Positions 55,532 through 63,991 of a stretch of DNA of 63,991 nucleotides are shown piece by piece. The stretch's first letter is position 1. Every line of letters starts with the position of its first letter. The position numbers were made by a program, and so were the translations under genes. Origin of the DNA: Prosthecobacter sp. (GTDB lineage Bacteria > Verrucomicrobiota > Verrucomicrobiia > Verrucomicrobiales > Verrucomicrobiaceae); assembly GCF_020439865.1 (NCBI RefSeq), contig NZ_JAGRPF010000021.1:1-63991 (forward strand), given 5' to 3'. Below the pieces are notes generated by a model. The model worked only from the letters and a program-made list of their open reading frames with translations. It did no database searches and was not told where the DNA came from.

Positions 55532-55927
55532 TCACCCCCACACCTTGTCCTTGATCTCTTCCATGGTGAGGGAAGACCGGATCACGCGCGCTGGATTACC
55601 GACCGCGATGGAGTTGGCAGGCACTGATTTGGTAACCACGCTGCCAGCCCCGATAATGACATTGTCGCCAATGTTGACATTTCCAATGACACAGGCATTG
55701 CTTAAGATATAAACGTGGTTACCGATCTTCGGGTATTCCCCTTGAACCCCACCAATCGTGACATTTTGCCAGATGTGCGCCTCTCCGGTAAACACTGCCT
55801 TCACCGAGACCACAATTCCCACACAATGATGGAAATGCAGGCTCTTGTTTATCCGATGTTTCCGTGGAATGTCGCAAGAGAACCAGAACCTGATCTTGGC
55901 AAAAAGCGCTTTTTTAAACTTTCTCAT
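55532..55927 (-). CDS. Serine-acetyltransferase-like hexapeptide acyltransferase
   Basis: 131 residues. Left-handed beta-helix repeats: HHCVGIVVSVKAVFTGEAHIWQNVTIGG, GEYPKIGNHVYILSNACVIGNVNIGDNVIIGAGSVVTKSVPANSIAVGNPARVI. This is the WcaB/CysE-like short acetyltransferase form used on sugars. It starts eight bases from the start of the divergent oxygenase gene at 55936; a TTG at 55942 would overlap that gene. Confidence 0.82.
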   Translation of the reverse strand: MRKFKKALFAKIRFWFSCDIPRKHRINKSLHFHHCVGIVVSVKAVFTGEAHIWQNVTIGGVQGEYPKIGNHVYILSNACVIGNVNIGDNVIIGAGSVVTKSVPANSIAVGNPARVIRSSLTMEEIKDKVWG

Positions 55928-55935
55928 ATTCCCAA

Positions 55936-56853
55936 ATGACAAAAGAACCCGTACTTTCGAAACCCATCCGCACCATTTCGCGCTGGTATGGCAAACTGGT
56001 CAAGGATGAAATGCGCGGCGAGGCATTGCGCACAAAATTGAGAATGGCCACCGAGGGCGACCGGACCAAGGAGCGCTACGCTCTGGCAAAGCCTTTCCTG
56101 TCCAACGACTTCGATGATTTCAGGAGGGACGGCTGCTTGAGAATGCCACTGCCTGGCTACGAGAAAATTGCCCCCATTTTTCACCAAATCGTCAGAGAGT
56201 ACGAACAAAGCGAAGACAAGAGCTTTGGTTCCAAGAAGAACCTTGTCAATCTGCTCGCCATCGAACACCTGAACGAGCACCCGGAAATCGTGGATGCGGT
56301 CTTTGACGAGACATTCCTCCGGCCAGTCTTCAACTACTACGGATACATTCCTGAACTTGCCTCCTTGGCGCTGTTTTACACTCCACAGAACAACGACTCT
56401 GAGAAATCCCAACTATGGCACATCGATGCCTATGACCCGCACCATCTCAAGCATATCACCTTGGTTGAAGACGTGGCGCTTGAAAACGGCCCGTTCACGT
56501 TCCTCAAGATTCCAGCCACCAGAAACATCCGCCGCCAATCGGGCAACTTCAAGAGAGGCGACGATTTCGAATCGCGCTTCAGCAATGAACTGAGCGAGAA
56601 TATTCCCCACATTGGCAGGCACGATGAGGGAATGTTTGTCGACGTGTCCAACTGCCTGCACCAAGGAGGCCGTACCCGACTTGGAAAACGGGTGCTCTTC
56701 TTCATTCATTTCGCTTCATTTGCAGACTACCTGATAGTCGAAAAGAACTACAAGACCGGCATCTATATACAGCACGAACCGGCTTTGGTGAAAAAATTTG
56801 CCACCACACGAATCCGTCAGTTGATGCTGCGTGCCAGATCTGACTTGGGCTAG
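55936..56853 (+). CDS. PhyH-like Fe(II)/2-oxoglutarate dioxygenase
   Basis: 305 residues. The iron site is probably HxD in LWHIDAYDPH (about 159-168) with the third His in SNCLHQGGRTR; the Arg in that block would bind 2-oxoglutarate. Phytanoyl-CoA dioxygenase-like proteins hydroxylate lipids and small molecules, and sometimes sugars. Its sequence is AT-richer than the upstream cluster genes. No close relation to the usual glycan-modifying enzymes was recognised, so the role in this locus is open. Confidence 0.72.
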   Translation: MTKEPVLSKPIRTISRWYGKLVKDEMRGEALRTKLRMATEGDRTKERYALAKPFLSNDFDDFRRDGCLRMPLPGYEKIAPIFHQIVREYEQSEDKSFGSKKNLVNLLAIEHLNEHPEIVDAVFDETFLRPVFNYYGYIPELASLALFYTPQNNDSEKSQLWHIDAYDPHHLKHITLVEDVALENGPFTFLKIPATRNIRRQSGNFKRGDDFESRFSNELSENIPHIGRHDEGMFVDVSNCLHQGGRTRLGKRVLFFIHFASFADYLIVEKNYKTGIYIQHEPALVKKFATTRIRQLMLRARSDLG

Positions 56854-56872
56854 TCGTCTGGCCGAGGGGCCC

Positions 56873-57547
56873 TTACTTCACAATGAAGTGTCGGTTGGCG
56901 GCCTTGTTGTACTGAATGTCCTTCGCGCGTTCGCCCAGCACTTCATCGATCGCTTTCACGGCCCCCGGCCATTTGTCCATGAACTGATTGTACTCATCAA
57001 AGAGCACAACGCCTCCCTTGACGATCATCGGCCAAAACGTGGTCAGTGTAGTCTTGTAGGACTCGTACAGGTCCACATCCAAATGCAGAAACGCCACCGG
57101 TCGCTCCTTCACCAACGGCATCGTGTTCTCGAAAAAACCGGGGACAAACGTCACAAGGGAGTCCACCTCAGCAGCATCCAACTTACCCTCCTCCAAGATC
57201 AGCTGTCTGATCGTGACCGAAGTTGCGACCTTCCACTGGCCTTTTTTCGCCGTCTTGGCGCACTGATCCTCAGCCGCCGGCTCTGGAAAGCCCTCAAAAG
57301 AGTCAAAGGCCGTGATCTTCCGCCCCTTACCCTCATAGGTCGAAAGCATGCACAACTTATAGAGGCTGTGTCCGTGTCCCACGCCACATTCCACGATCTC
57401 GCCGTCCTTGTCGCGAATGAGGTCGTAGACTTCTTTGAAGTACAGCAGATGATGCAGCCATGTCTTGTCATGAAAGGGCCTTTTGTAAGGCTTCTTGGGC
57501 ATCGGAATGTGACCCAGACACTTGATTATTTCTGTGGCGACTGACAT
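56873..57547 (-). CDS. TylF/macrocin O-methyltransferase-like protein
   Basis: 224 residues. The class I fold has GEIVECGVGHGHSLYKLCML (SAM site), KITAFDSFEGFPEPA and AFLHLDVDLYESYKTTLTTFWPMIVKGGVVLFDEY, which matches TylF/macrocin-type enzymes with DxD-like metal ligands. It would O-methylate a sugar or a related alcohol. A TTG at 57580 gives 11 extra residues without family features. It converges with the PhyH-like gene upstream on the plus strand. Confidence 0.85.
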   Translation of the reverse strand: MSVATEIIKCLGHIPMPKKPYKRPFHDKTWLHHLLYFKEVYDLIRDKDGEIVECGVGHGHSLYKLCMLSTYEGKGRKITAFDSFEGFPEPAAEDQCAKTAKKGQWKVATSVTIRQLILEEGKLDAAEVDSLVTFVPGFFENTMPLVKERPVAFLHLDVDLYESYKTTLTTFWPMIVKGGVVLFDEYNQFMDKWPGAVKAIDEVLGERAKDIQYNKAANRHFIVK

Positions 57548-57671
57548 GCCGCTCTCTCTCTGACGCCATGTTATTGGCAACCTTTTTTTGTCACAACCTT
57601 GCGATTTTTGGTTCCGTCCAGGACGTGCTTTACGGGTTGACTCACAGGCAATCCTCCGTCAGGACAACCGA

Positions 57672-58373
57672 GTGATCCATGATAAAAAAGTCCTCGCCGT
57701 GGTACCTGCCCGCGGCGGCAGCAAAGGGGTGCCGTTAAAAAACATCAAGTTGCTCGCAGGAAAGCCATTGCTCGCGCACACGGCGCATGTCGTCCACCAA
57801 GTACCCAGAATAGATCGCGCCGTCGTTTCAACGGATCACGCGGAGATCGCCCGCATTGCCACCGAGAATGGCCTCACGTATCTAGGTCCGCGTCCTGAAG
57901 AGCTCTCGGGTGACCGCATCGGTGACCTGCCCGTGCTGCAGCACGCGCTGCAGCAGGCCGAAACGGCAGATGGGTGCCGTTATGACATAATTCTAATGTT
58001 GCAGCCCACGTCCCCGGTGCGCGTGCCGGAGGACATTGACGTATGCATCGATAAACTCGTAGCAGACGGTCACGACGCGGTGTGGACCGTGTCAGCGATA
58101 GACCTCAAGTTTCACCCATTGAAAGTGCTTCGTATTCACGATGGCAAGCTCGATCTCTGGGACGACCGAGGCCATCAGATCATCGCGCGACAGCAACTGG
58201 AGCCTCTCTACTATCGCAACGGTATCTGCTATGCCTTCACACGGAAGTGTCTCATGGAAACCCGTACCATCTACGGCAAGAATGCCGGCGCGTGCATTAT
58301 CAGCCACCCCTTTGCCAACATCGACAACGAGACAGACTTCGAAACTGCCGAAAAGCTCATGAGCAGTTGCTAA
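57672..58373 (+). CDS. Acylneuraminate cytidylyltransferase-like CMP-sugar synthetase (copy 2)
   Basis: 233 residues. KVLAVVPARGGSKGVPLKNIKLLAGKPLLAH is the nucleotide-binding start, followed by AVVSTDHAEIARIA, LMLQPTSPVRVPEDID and ICYAFTRKCLMETRTI. The start is GTG at 57672, with AGGA seven bases upstream; there is no in-frame ATG nearby. It differs clearly from the copy at 38799, which suggests a different nonulosonic acid or a separate origin. Confidence 0.85.
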   Translation: MIHDKKVLAVVPARGGSKGVPLKNIKLLAGKPLLAHTAHVVHQVPRIDRAVVSTDHAEIARIATENGLTYLGPRPEELSGDRIGDLPVLQHALQQAETADGCRYDIILMLQPTSPVRVPEDIDVCIDKLVADGHDAVWTVSAIDLKFHPLKVLRIHDGKLDLWDDRGHQIIARQQLEPLYYRNGICYAFTRKCLMETRTIYGKNAGACIISHPFANIDNETDFETAEKLMSSC

Positions 58374-58406
58374 GGCCATTCCCTCGTCCGATCATGACGT
58401 GATTCC

Positions 58407-59258
58407 ATGCAGCCCGTCCCGAGCAATCCCCCGCCCTGCCTTCAAGACCTCAAGATCGTGGTGTCGTCATGCGACTTGTACTGCGACATGTGGCCGCTCT
58501 TTTTCCATTTCTTGTTCAAATTGTGGCCCGAAGCGCCGACACCAATCTATCTAATCACCAATCACCTCTCCTATGATGATCCTCGTGTCGTAACCGTCAA
58601 AGTAGGTGACGACACCTCATGGACCGACGGCGTCGCACGAGGAATGGCACAGGTGCCATCGGAGTACAGTTTCTTGTTTCTCGATGACTTTTTGCTTACA
58701 GAGCCAATCACCGTCCAACGGCTCGCGGACATCTATCTCCCGTTGAAGGACAAAGGCGGCAATTGGGTTTGCCTCCGTCCCAAGGCCCCGGCCCCGCCAG
58801 ATGACCCTCATGCATTGATTTCGCCGATCACCGACGCGTCACAGTCGGCAGGTTTCCACTCAGGAATCTGGCGCACCAAGTATCTGGAGAAGATATGCTC
58901 CGAGGTGCACCTCAATATCTGGCACATGGAAGGACATATCCGGAAACTCATCCGCAGCGGCGAGGCCGAGAACCTCTACTACATGACGGAAAACGCAGCG
59001 CGACCCGTTTCCTACATCGAGGTCGTGAAGCGCTTCTGGCAGAAGGACGGCATCGACTACGTACGATCCAACAACATCAGGCCCGACCTGTGGCGCCGCC
59101 CTTATCCCCCACAGGGAGACAATGTCTTTGCCCGTTTCATTCGCAGTCTTCTCAAGCGCTACGTGCGCATGAGGTCGGCCTCTGAGACAAGCCGCCTGCT
59201 CAAAACCAACAACGGAGTCGTCAGCTCTCAAGTTCGCTTCATCAAGAAGCCAGATTGA
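58407..59258 (+). CDS. Uncharacterised GT-A-like glycan locus protein
   Basis: 283 residues. There is a DxD-like acidic stretch in SEYSFLFLDDFLLTE near residue 88-100 and a strand-rich start LKIVVSSCDLYCDMW, which resembles nucleotide-diphospho-sugar transferases. The rest is rich in aromatic and charged residues. I cannot place it in a named family. Its 3' end overlaps the convergent GT9 gene by 17 bases. Confidence 0.6.
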   Translation: MQPVPSNPPPCLQDLKIVVSSCDLYCDMWPLFFHFLFKLWPEAPTPIYLITNHLSYDDPRVVTVKVGDDTSWTDGVARGMAQVPSEYSFLFLDDFLLTEPITVQRLADIYLPLKDKGGNWVCLRPKAPAPPDDPHALISPITDASQSAGFHSGIWRTKYLEKICSEVHLNIWHMEGHIRKLIRSGEAENLYYMTENAARPVSYIEVVKRFWQKDGIDYVRSNNIRPDLWRRPYPPQGDNVFARFIRSLLKRYVRMRSASETSRLLKTNNGVVSSQVRFIKKPD

Positions 59259-60177
59259 TCCGGCGCAGCCATTTCCTGGCCTTGTCCAACATAGCGGCAA
59301 CAGTAATCTCTGTGATCTTCCGACCCTTCGCAGCACCTGGCTCGTCGCCAGGATAGACAGCGCATGTCGTTGGCGCGTTGAAATGCCAGTGATTCACATT
59401 GGTCGGACCAAAGAGGGTCAGGCAAGGGCGTCGAAACGCCGTCGCCAAATGCGAAACAAAGCCGTCCACCGCAAAAACGGCCTCAGCGCTAGAGGCAAGA
59501 GCCATGATGCCTCGCAAACTCGTACGTCCGCCGAAATTGATCACTTCCGGCATGCCTTGTGCAATCTCAGAACACAATCGCTTTTCCCACTCTGTCGTTC
59601 CACCTGTCAGCACGACAGGCAGGCGGGTAAGCTGATAAACGTTCCTGATGGCTTCACGCCACATTGAAGCAGGCCAGCATTTACGTTGCCAGGCGGATGT
59701 GGCGTGGACGAGCATAAAGGGCTTGGTCGGAACCTCTGGCGGCAACCACCCTGAAGGGGGAGTGAGGAGAACCGGAGGTTCGAACTGTCCCTGCACAGGT
59801 CCTGGCGTAAACGACCAGAAGTAAAAGGCTCGATACATCTGTTCCTGATTCCGCAGGTGAATCTGGTCAAAGATCCACCGATGATAGAAGCGAACGTAAA
59901 AACTGCTAAAGATCAGCAGATGCTTCTCTCGGGCGCGAACCCAAAGGCTCACCAGCGAACTCCGGTCTCCCACGTCATAAGTCAGCAGTCGGTCCACGGC
60001 GGGAGCAGGCCGCAGTGGCACCCAATGGACGTCCGGCATCAGGTTGACGAGATCCGCAAAGCCCGGACGGGTGGCCAAACCAACGGGCCCTCCGTCCTGC
60101 CACGCGAGTTTTGCCAAAGCAGGCTGCAACAGCAGCGTGTCTCCCAACTGCTTGTGGTAGGCCACCAAGGTTTTCAT
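59242..60177 (-). CDS. Glycosyltransferase family 9 (heptosyltransferase-like)
   Basis: 311 residues. MKTLVAYHKQLGDTLLLQPALAKLAWQ is the classic GT9 start (GD-L-LQPAL). The C-terminal domain has PFMLVHATSAWQRKCW, PVVLTGGTTEWEKR and VFAVDGFVSHLATAFRRPCLTLFGPTN, the donor-binding block. Typical substrates are ADP-heptose or related nucleotide sugars. It overlaps the GT61 gene upstream by four bases (ATGA at 60174-60177), so both belong to one unit. Confidence 0.9.
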   Translation of the reverse strand: MKTLVAYHKQLGDTLLLQPALAKLAWQDGGPVGLATRPGFADLVNLMPDVHWVPLRPAPAVDRLLTYDVGDRSSLVSLWVRAREKHLLIFSSFYVRFYHRWIFDQIHLRNQEQMYRAFYFWSFTPGPVQGQFEPPVLLTPPSGWLPPEVPTKPFMLVHATSAWQRKCWPASMWREAIRNVYQLTRLPVVLTGGTTEWEKRLCSEIAQGMPEVINFGGRTSLRGIMALASSAEAVFAVDGFVSHLATAFRRPCLTLFGPTNVNHWHFNAPTTCAVYPGDEPGAAKGRKITEITVAAMLDKARKWLRRINLAS

Positions 60178-61331
60178 GCGTGGTGCGGCGGATTCTCTTT
60201 CCGAAACAGCTGCCATGAGCGCTCAAGCACATCGGCAAAGCGGTCCTCGTTAAAGCACCAGTTCCGTTCCGAGTCCCAAGGAGTGTCACGATTCAACAAC
60301 ACTGCCTTGTTGCCCCCCAGCAACGCGAGGTTGTGATAGGCACGGCCCCAGGAACGCCGTCCAGGAACGATCTGCTCCTCAACTGTCATGACGAGCACGA
60401 GTTTTCCCGAAGCACAGAAAACCTCCGTCAGGTTCTGTCCCACCGCGCCGACAATGACCGTTGCTGATGCGAACAAACGCAGTTGATCGGCCAGAGAATG
60501 CTCCGAGAGCTTGATGACGCGGACATCGCCAAGAATCTGTCTGGCTCGATCGGCGAGACGTTCTTCATTAATCAGCTTCTTGTTCGGTGCGTCCAGACGT
60601 GAGGCGAAAATGCACACCGGTGCGTCGTTCGGATCAGGCCGGGCCGCTAATGCATCACGAACCGCCAGATGGTTTTCTGGGGCCGACAACTTGGCCACGC
60701 CATCCTCAGCGTGCAGGATGGGCGAATACCACAGCTCATCCACTTCAAGCGTGCCATACACGCCTTCAATCACCCGGTCTTCGGGGATACCAAAACGCGC
60801 CAGATAACGGCACTGCCACTTTTTGCGCCCCGGGCTCACCAGAATGCGCGCACGCGGTTCGGCACGGAACCGCTCCAGAAACGGCATGAGCTTGGGCAGG
60901 TAGTCGAGAATGAAGTGCCCGTGGTTTTCGGAGTTCGGTCCGCAAAGATGGATCAGCGGTCCCTTTACCTTCTGCGCCATGGCAGAAATCGGTCTGCGCA
61001 GGACCCGGTCCTTCTTCTCTCTGCGGGTCAGCGGATCGACATTGAAGAGCTCGCCATTTGCGAAAAAGACCTGCCCTGCCCCACCACCTAGCCGCACGTT
61101 GCGCAGCCGGTAGGCATAAGCGTCAGACCACCAGTAGCGCGTCGTCGTTTCGTCGGTTCCCAGAATCTCGGCTTCAAACTTGTTGTCGAACACATGTTCG
61201 CCGGCGGCTTGAATCTGCCAGCTTTCAATCAACGCCTCCGGAGGCGGGGTCTCCGTGCGTTTGAGCGGAGAGACGGCGGATGCAAAGCCTGAATACCAGT
61301 CGTGAATCTTGCGGGTCAGTTGCGAATTCAT
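60174..61331 (-). CDS. Glycosyltransferase family 61 (DUF563)
   Basis: 385 residues. The GT61 signatures are LIHLCGPNSENHGHFILDYLPKLMPFLERF (the HGHFILDYLPKL block) and VIVGAVGQNLTEVFCASGKLVLVM toward the C-terminus. GT61 proteins transfer xylose, GlcNAc or similar units. It overlaps the GT9 gene, giving a two-gene minus-strand unit. Confidence 0.85.
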   Translation of the reverse strand: MNSQLTRKIHDWYSGFASAVSPLKRTETPPPEALIESWQIQAAGEHVFDNKFEAEILGTDETTTRYWWSDAYAYRLRNVRLGGGAGQVFFANGELFNVDPLTRREKKDRVLRRPISAMAQKVKGPLIHLCGPNSENHGHFILDYLPKLMPFLERFRAEPRARILVSPGRKKWQCRYLARFGIPEDRVIEGVYGTLEVDELWYSPILHAEDGVAKLSAPENHLAVRDALAARPDPNDAPVCIFASRLDAPNKKLINEERLADRARQILGDVRVIKLSEHSLADQLRLFASATVIVGAVGQNLTEVFCASGKLVLVMTVEEQIVPGRRSWGRAYHNLALLGGNKAVLLNRDTPWDSERNWCFNEDRFADVLERSWQLFRKENPPHHA

Positions 61332-61560
61332 GATATCAGACCAATCGAAGAGCGCGGTGCGCAGAGGATGTGCTTGCCGCCGCGTCCCTGCGCAGCATGC
61401 TGTTCATCATTTTACAACCACGCATGACCTTTCGAGGACACGACAAAGCCACCGGGAAATCCGGGGGCGAAAAACATGGATGCAGGAGGGCGCTCACGAG
61501 CCCGCATTCATGCACGATTCCCGCATGTCGTCTCATGTTTTCTTCTCCCAGCCGCCAGTC

Positions 61561-62670
61561 ATGAAGGTCGCCCACGTGTTCATCCGCATGCCGGTCGGTG
61601 GCGCCGAAGATCTGGTTGGCGACATCCTGCGCACCGTGCCCGAGGGCGTGGACATGCGCATCGTTTGCCTGCAGGAACTCGGCAAGGTCGGCGAATCGCT
61701 GCAGCAGCAGTTTCCAGATCACGTGAAGCTGCTGCCCTGGGTGCCCGGAAAGCGCTTTCGCCTCGGTGCCGTCATGAAACTGGCCCGCTGGCTGCGCGAA
61801 GAGGGCATCCAAGTTGTGCACACGCATGTCTATAACGCGCATGTGTATGGCCTGCTCGCCGCCCGCCGGGCCGGGATTCCCGCCGTGCTGCATCATCACA
61901 AGACGTATGCCGAAATGCGCTGGCGGCGGAAGATCATCCTGCGCGCCTTGTCCCATCGTGCGGCGGCGCACCTCACCCTGTCGGCGCAAACGCGAGAGGA
62001 TCTTTGCCGCGTGTTTGGCATCCCACCTGAGAGAGTGCGCGTCTTCATCAACCCGGTTGACGAGGACACCTTCCATCCGGCCGCTAATCGCGAGCAACTG
62101 CGGCGCTCGCTCGATCTAAGTGCCGACACAGCACTTGTGGGCACCGTGGCATCGCTGACTCCGCCCAAAAATCATCTACTCAACGTGTCGATGACCGCAA
62201 GGCTCAACGAACTCGGCTTCACCGGCCGCTTTTTGGCCTTTGGCGAAGGCGGCGAGCGCACACGCATCGCCGAAGCGGTGTCCCAGCAGAAACTGGCCAA
62301 CTTCAACCTCATGGGAGCAAGGCGCCCCATCGCTCCATGGATGCAGTCACTCGACGTCTTCACGCTGGGTTCCACCTGGGAAGGACAGCCGATGGTTCTG
62401 CTTCAGGCGCTGGCCTGCGAACTTCCCATCGCAGCTTCCAACATTGAAGGAAACGCCGCGGTGCTCGGCCCTGACCACCCCGCACTGTTTGATGTCAATG
62501 ATGCGGACGCCTATGCGAACACCGTCTGGCGTGTGTTGAACGACGAAACCTTTCGCGCGACGATTCTGGCGCATCAAAAGCGGCGCAAATCGGAACTGCC
62601 CATGCTGCGCGACTACACCAAGGAGTTGGTCGAGTTCTACCAGACGATCCTCACCTCAGCACGTCACTGA
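61561..62670 (+). CDS. Glycosyltransferase, GT4 family (GT-B)
   Basis: 369 residues. MKVAHVFIRMPVGGAEDLVGDIL starts the acceptor domain. HTHVYNAHVYGLLAARRAGIPAVLHHH follows, and VGTVASLTPPKNH with DVFTLGSTWEGQPMVLLQALACELPIAASNIEGNAAVLG is the donor-binding end. The frame is open upstream to 61309, but the Met at 61561 starts the domain. It overlaps the 3' end of the NeuB gene on the opposite strand by seven bases. Confidence 0.88.
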   Translation: MKVAHVFIRMPVGGAEDLVGDILRTVPEGVDMRIVCLQELGKVGESLQQQFPDHVKLLPWVPGKRFRLGAVMKLARWLREEGIQVVHTHVYNAHVYGLLAARRAGIPAVLHHHKTYAEMRWRRKIILRALSHRAAAHLTLSAQTREDLCRVFGIPPERVRVFINPVDEDTFHPAANREQLRRSLDLSADTALVGTVASLTPPKNHLLNVSMTARLNELGFTGRFLAFGEGGERTRIAEAVSQQKLANFNLMGARRPIAPWMQSLDVFTLGSTWEGQPMVLLQALACELPIAASNIEGNAAVLGPDHPALFDVNDADAYANTVWRVLNDETFRATILAHQKRRKSELPMLRDYTKELVEFYQTILTSARH

Positions 62671-63707
62671 AAATCGTCGAGACTCAAAAACTGAGCCGCT
62701 TTCACCGCACGTTTGAGCTGTTTGCCGACGACTGACTCCACGTCCGCGGCAGAGATGCCATGACCGGGCTTGCGACAGGAAAGGTTGTCACGAGTGAGCA
62801 CCGTGCCCGCGGCGAGGTCGGTGGCGGCGACCAGACTCTGGCCAAACATACGACGCAAGGGCTCCATCTGCTCAGCGGAGGCGTCCTTGACCATCGGACT
62901 GGACTTCATGCGCTCGATGAAGCGAATGCCCTCGACCATCTGCGCAAACTCCTGCGTGGTGAGCGAGGCGGAAACATCCGGTCCGAACATCTCACGACTG
63001 AAAGTGATGTGCACTTCGATCAACCGGGCGCCGAGCGTCACTGCGGCCAGCGATGGATACGGAGTGCCCGAGTGGTCCGACAAGCCGACCGGGCAATCGT
63101 AGCGCTGGATCAGTTCACCCACTTGATTGATGCCGATCTTCTCAGGCGGGCATGGATAGGCCGTCGTGCATTGGAACACGGCCACGGGTGATCCCTGCGA
63201 CTTCAGATGGGCCACGGTAGCGTCCATTTCCTCGAGATAGCTCATGCCGCTCGAAACGAGCACCGGCTTCTTGGTGGCGATCATCGCATCGAGAAACAAA
63301 CGGTTGGTCACCTCACCGGAAGCCACCTTCCACGCCGACACGCCCATGCGTTCCAGCAACCGGATGGCGGAAAGGGAGAACGGCGAACTGAGAAACACGA
63401 GTCCCCTTTCCTCCGCATGCTGTTTGAGTTCCAGCCACTGCGGCTCGGTGAACTCCATGCGCTTCCAGTAGTCGTAGCGCGTGGCATCCTGACGGCTGAA
63501 CTTCACGCGCCAGGTGTCGAGTTCTGAGCTTTCTTCGGCGGCGATGTGCGTTTGAAATTTGATCGCATCCGCGCCGGTCTTTGCCACGGCATCAATGTAG
63601 GCGTGTGCGGTTCCCAAGCTGCCATCATGCGCCTGCGCAACTTCAGCAATGACGAAGGCCGGAGCCGCCGGATCCTGCCACAGGTCACTGATGTCGCGCG
63701 GCTTCAT
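62664..63707 (-). CDS. NeuB-type nonulosonate (sialic/pseudaminic acid-like) synthase
   Basis: 347 residues. AFVIAEVAQAHDGSLGTAHAYIDAVAKTGADAIKFQTHIAAEES starts the NeuB barrel. The rest has WKVASGEVTNRLFLDAMI, VFQCTTAYPCPPEKIGINQV and VGLSDHSGTPYPSLAAV, with a C-terminal SAF domain (RMFGQSLVAATDLAAGTVLTRDNLSCRKPGHGI). It condenses PEP with a 6-carbon amino sugar. It shares one base (TGATG) with the dehydrogenase gene, showing coupling to a nucleotide-sugar dehydrogenase. It differs from the fused NeuB at 46342. Confidence 0.92.
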   Translation of the reverse strand: MKPRDISDLWQDPAAPAFVIAEVAQAHDGSLGTAHAYIDAVAKTGADAIKFQTHIAAEESSELDTWRVKFSRQDATRYDYWKRMEFTEPQWLELKQHAEERGLVFLSSPFSLSAIRLLERMGVSAWKVASGEVTNRLFLDAMIATKKPVLVSSGMSYLEEMDATVAHLKSQGSPVAVFQCTTAYPCPPEKIGINQVGELIQRYDCPVGLSDHSGTPYPSLAAVTLGARLIEVHITFSREMFGPDVSASLTTQEFAQMVEGIRFIERMKSSPMVKDASAEQMEPLRRMFGQSLVAATDLAAGTVLTRDNLSCRKPGHGISAADVESVVGKQLKRAVKAAQFLSLDDFQ

Positions 63708-63991
63708 CAGGCACGGAAGATGTTCTTGCCGCCGGCAGGCAGCACGTTGCGAGTGTCCACAATCACATTCGCCCAGCGGGCAATCGCACGGTAGTCCACA
63801 TTCGTGTGATCCGTGCAGATCAGCACCGCATCGGCCTCAGCAACGGTCTTTTGCGTCAGCGGCCGGCTCTTCCGGGGCTTCAGTTTGGGGAAATGATGAT
63901 CGCCCGGAAACTGCGGAATGTAGGAGTCATGATAGTCCACGCGGCACTTGTTGCGCTCCAGGATGTCCATGAGCTTGAGCGTCGGCGACTC
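63707..63991 (-). CDS. Nucleotide-sugar dehydrogenase (UDP-GlcNAc 6-dehydrogenase/WbpA-like), C-terminal end
   Basis: Only the last 94 residues are in the window. ESPTLKLMDILERNKCRVDYHDSYIPQFPG is the C-terminal UDP-binding region of UDP-glucose/GDP-mannose-type dehydrogenases, and DAVLICTDHTNVDYRAIARWANVIVDTRNVLPAG ends the domain. The position of RxxxSPxLKLMDIL-type residues fits WbpA/WecC-like enzymes making uronic acids. The gene starts outside the window to the right. It supplies a nucleotide-linked uronic or aminouronic acid to the same locus. Confidence 0.85.
   Translation of the reverse strand, partial: ESPTLKLMDILERNKCRVDYHDSYIPQFPGDHHFPKLKPRKSRPLTQKTVAEADAVLICTDHTNVDYRAIARWANVIVDTRNVLPAGGKNIFRA

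Overview
The window looks like a chromosomal segment from a GC-rich Gram-negative bacterium of the Planctomycetes-Verrucomicrobia-Chlamydiae group, most likely a Verrucomicrobiota member of Prosthecobacter type. The clues are lpxD (lipid A), a DUF1549/DUF1553 protein paired with a DUF1501 protein, a secreted sulfatase, several twin-arginine-signal Gfo/Idh/MocA and sugar-isomerase-like proteins, and a diheme DUF1111 cytochrome. The phylum call is inference from gene families, not from a marker gene. No rRNA, tRNA, CRISPR array, integrase or transposase was seen.

Layout. 1-8.3 kb: polX (cut by the window edge), lpxD, a fatty acid desaturase, a polyamine-type ABC transporter operon (potA-potB-potC plus a YdcF-like protein, no binding protein) and a membrane-anchored pseudokinase. 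8.3-18.4 kb: a DUF1111 cytochrome, a DUF3147 membrane protein, sugar-metabolism proteins, a metallophosphoesterase, and a three-gene minus-strand group: M48 membrane protease, tandem-pseudokinase membrane protein, lipoprotein. 18.5-22.4 kb: a sulfatase, then three small minus-strand genes. Each of the three is followed by a copy of a 75-92 bp imperfect palindrome with the architecture of an integron attC site, so this looks like a short cassette array without an integrase. 22.6-32.7 kb: the DUF1549/DUF1501 pair, an acyltransferase, a Gfo/Idh protein, a palindromic intergenic repeat, a UvrD/PcrA-type helicase and three small genes. 32.7-33.9 kb has no confident gene and carries a 63-bp tandem repeat of about 6.3 copies.

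33.9 kb to the end is a large surface-glycan locus. It holds an APS kinase and a sulfotransferase (sulfation); a UDP-GlcNAc 2-epimerase, two NeuB-type synthases (one fused to a cupin), two CMP-sugar cytidylyltransferases and a HAD phosphatase (nonulosonic, sialic-like acids); an adenylate-forming ligase, an acyl carrier protein and a GNAT acyltransferase in overlapping genes (probable carrier-dependent acylation); O-acyltransferase and hexapeptide acetyltransferase; a PhyH-like oxygenase; several methyltransferases; glycosyltransferases of at least four kinds; a polysaccharide deacetylase; and the tail of a nucleotide-sugar dehydrogenase. Together they suggest a heavily decorated (acylated, methylated, sulfated) sialic-acid-like surface polysaccharide or glycoprotein glycan. 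The final structure cannot be read from the sequence.
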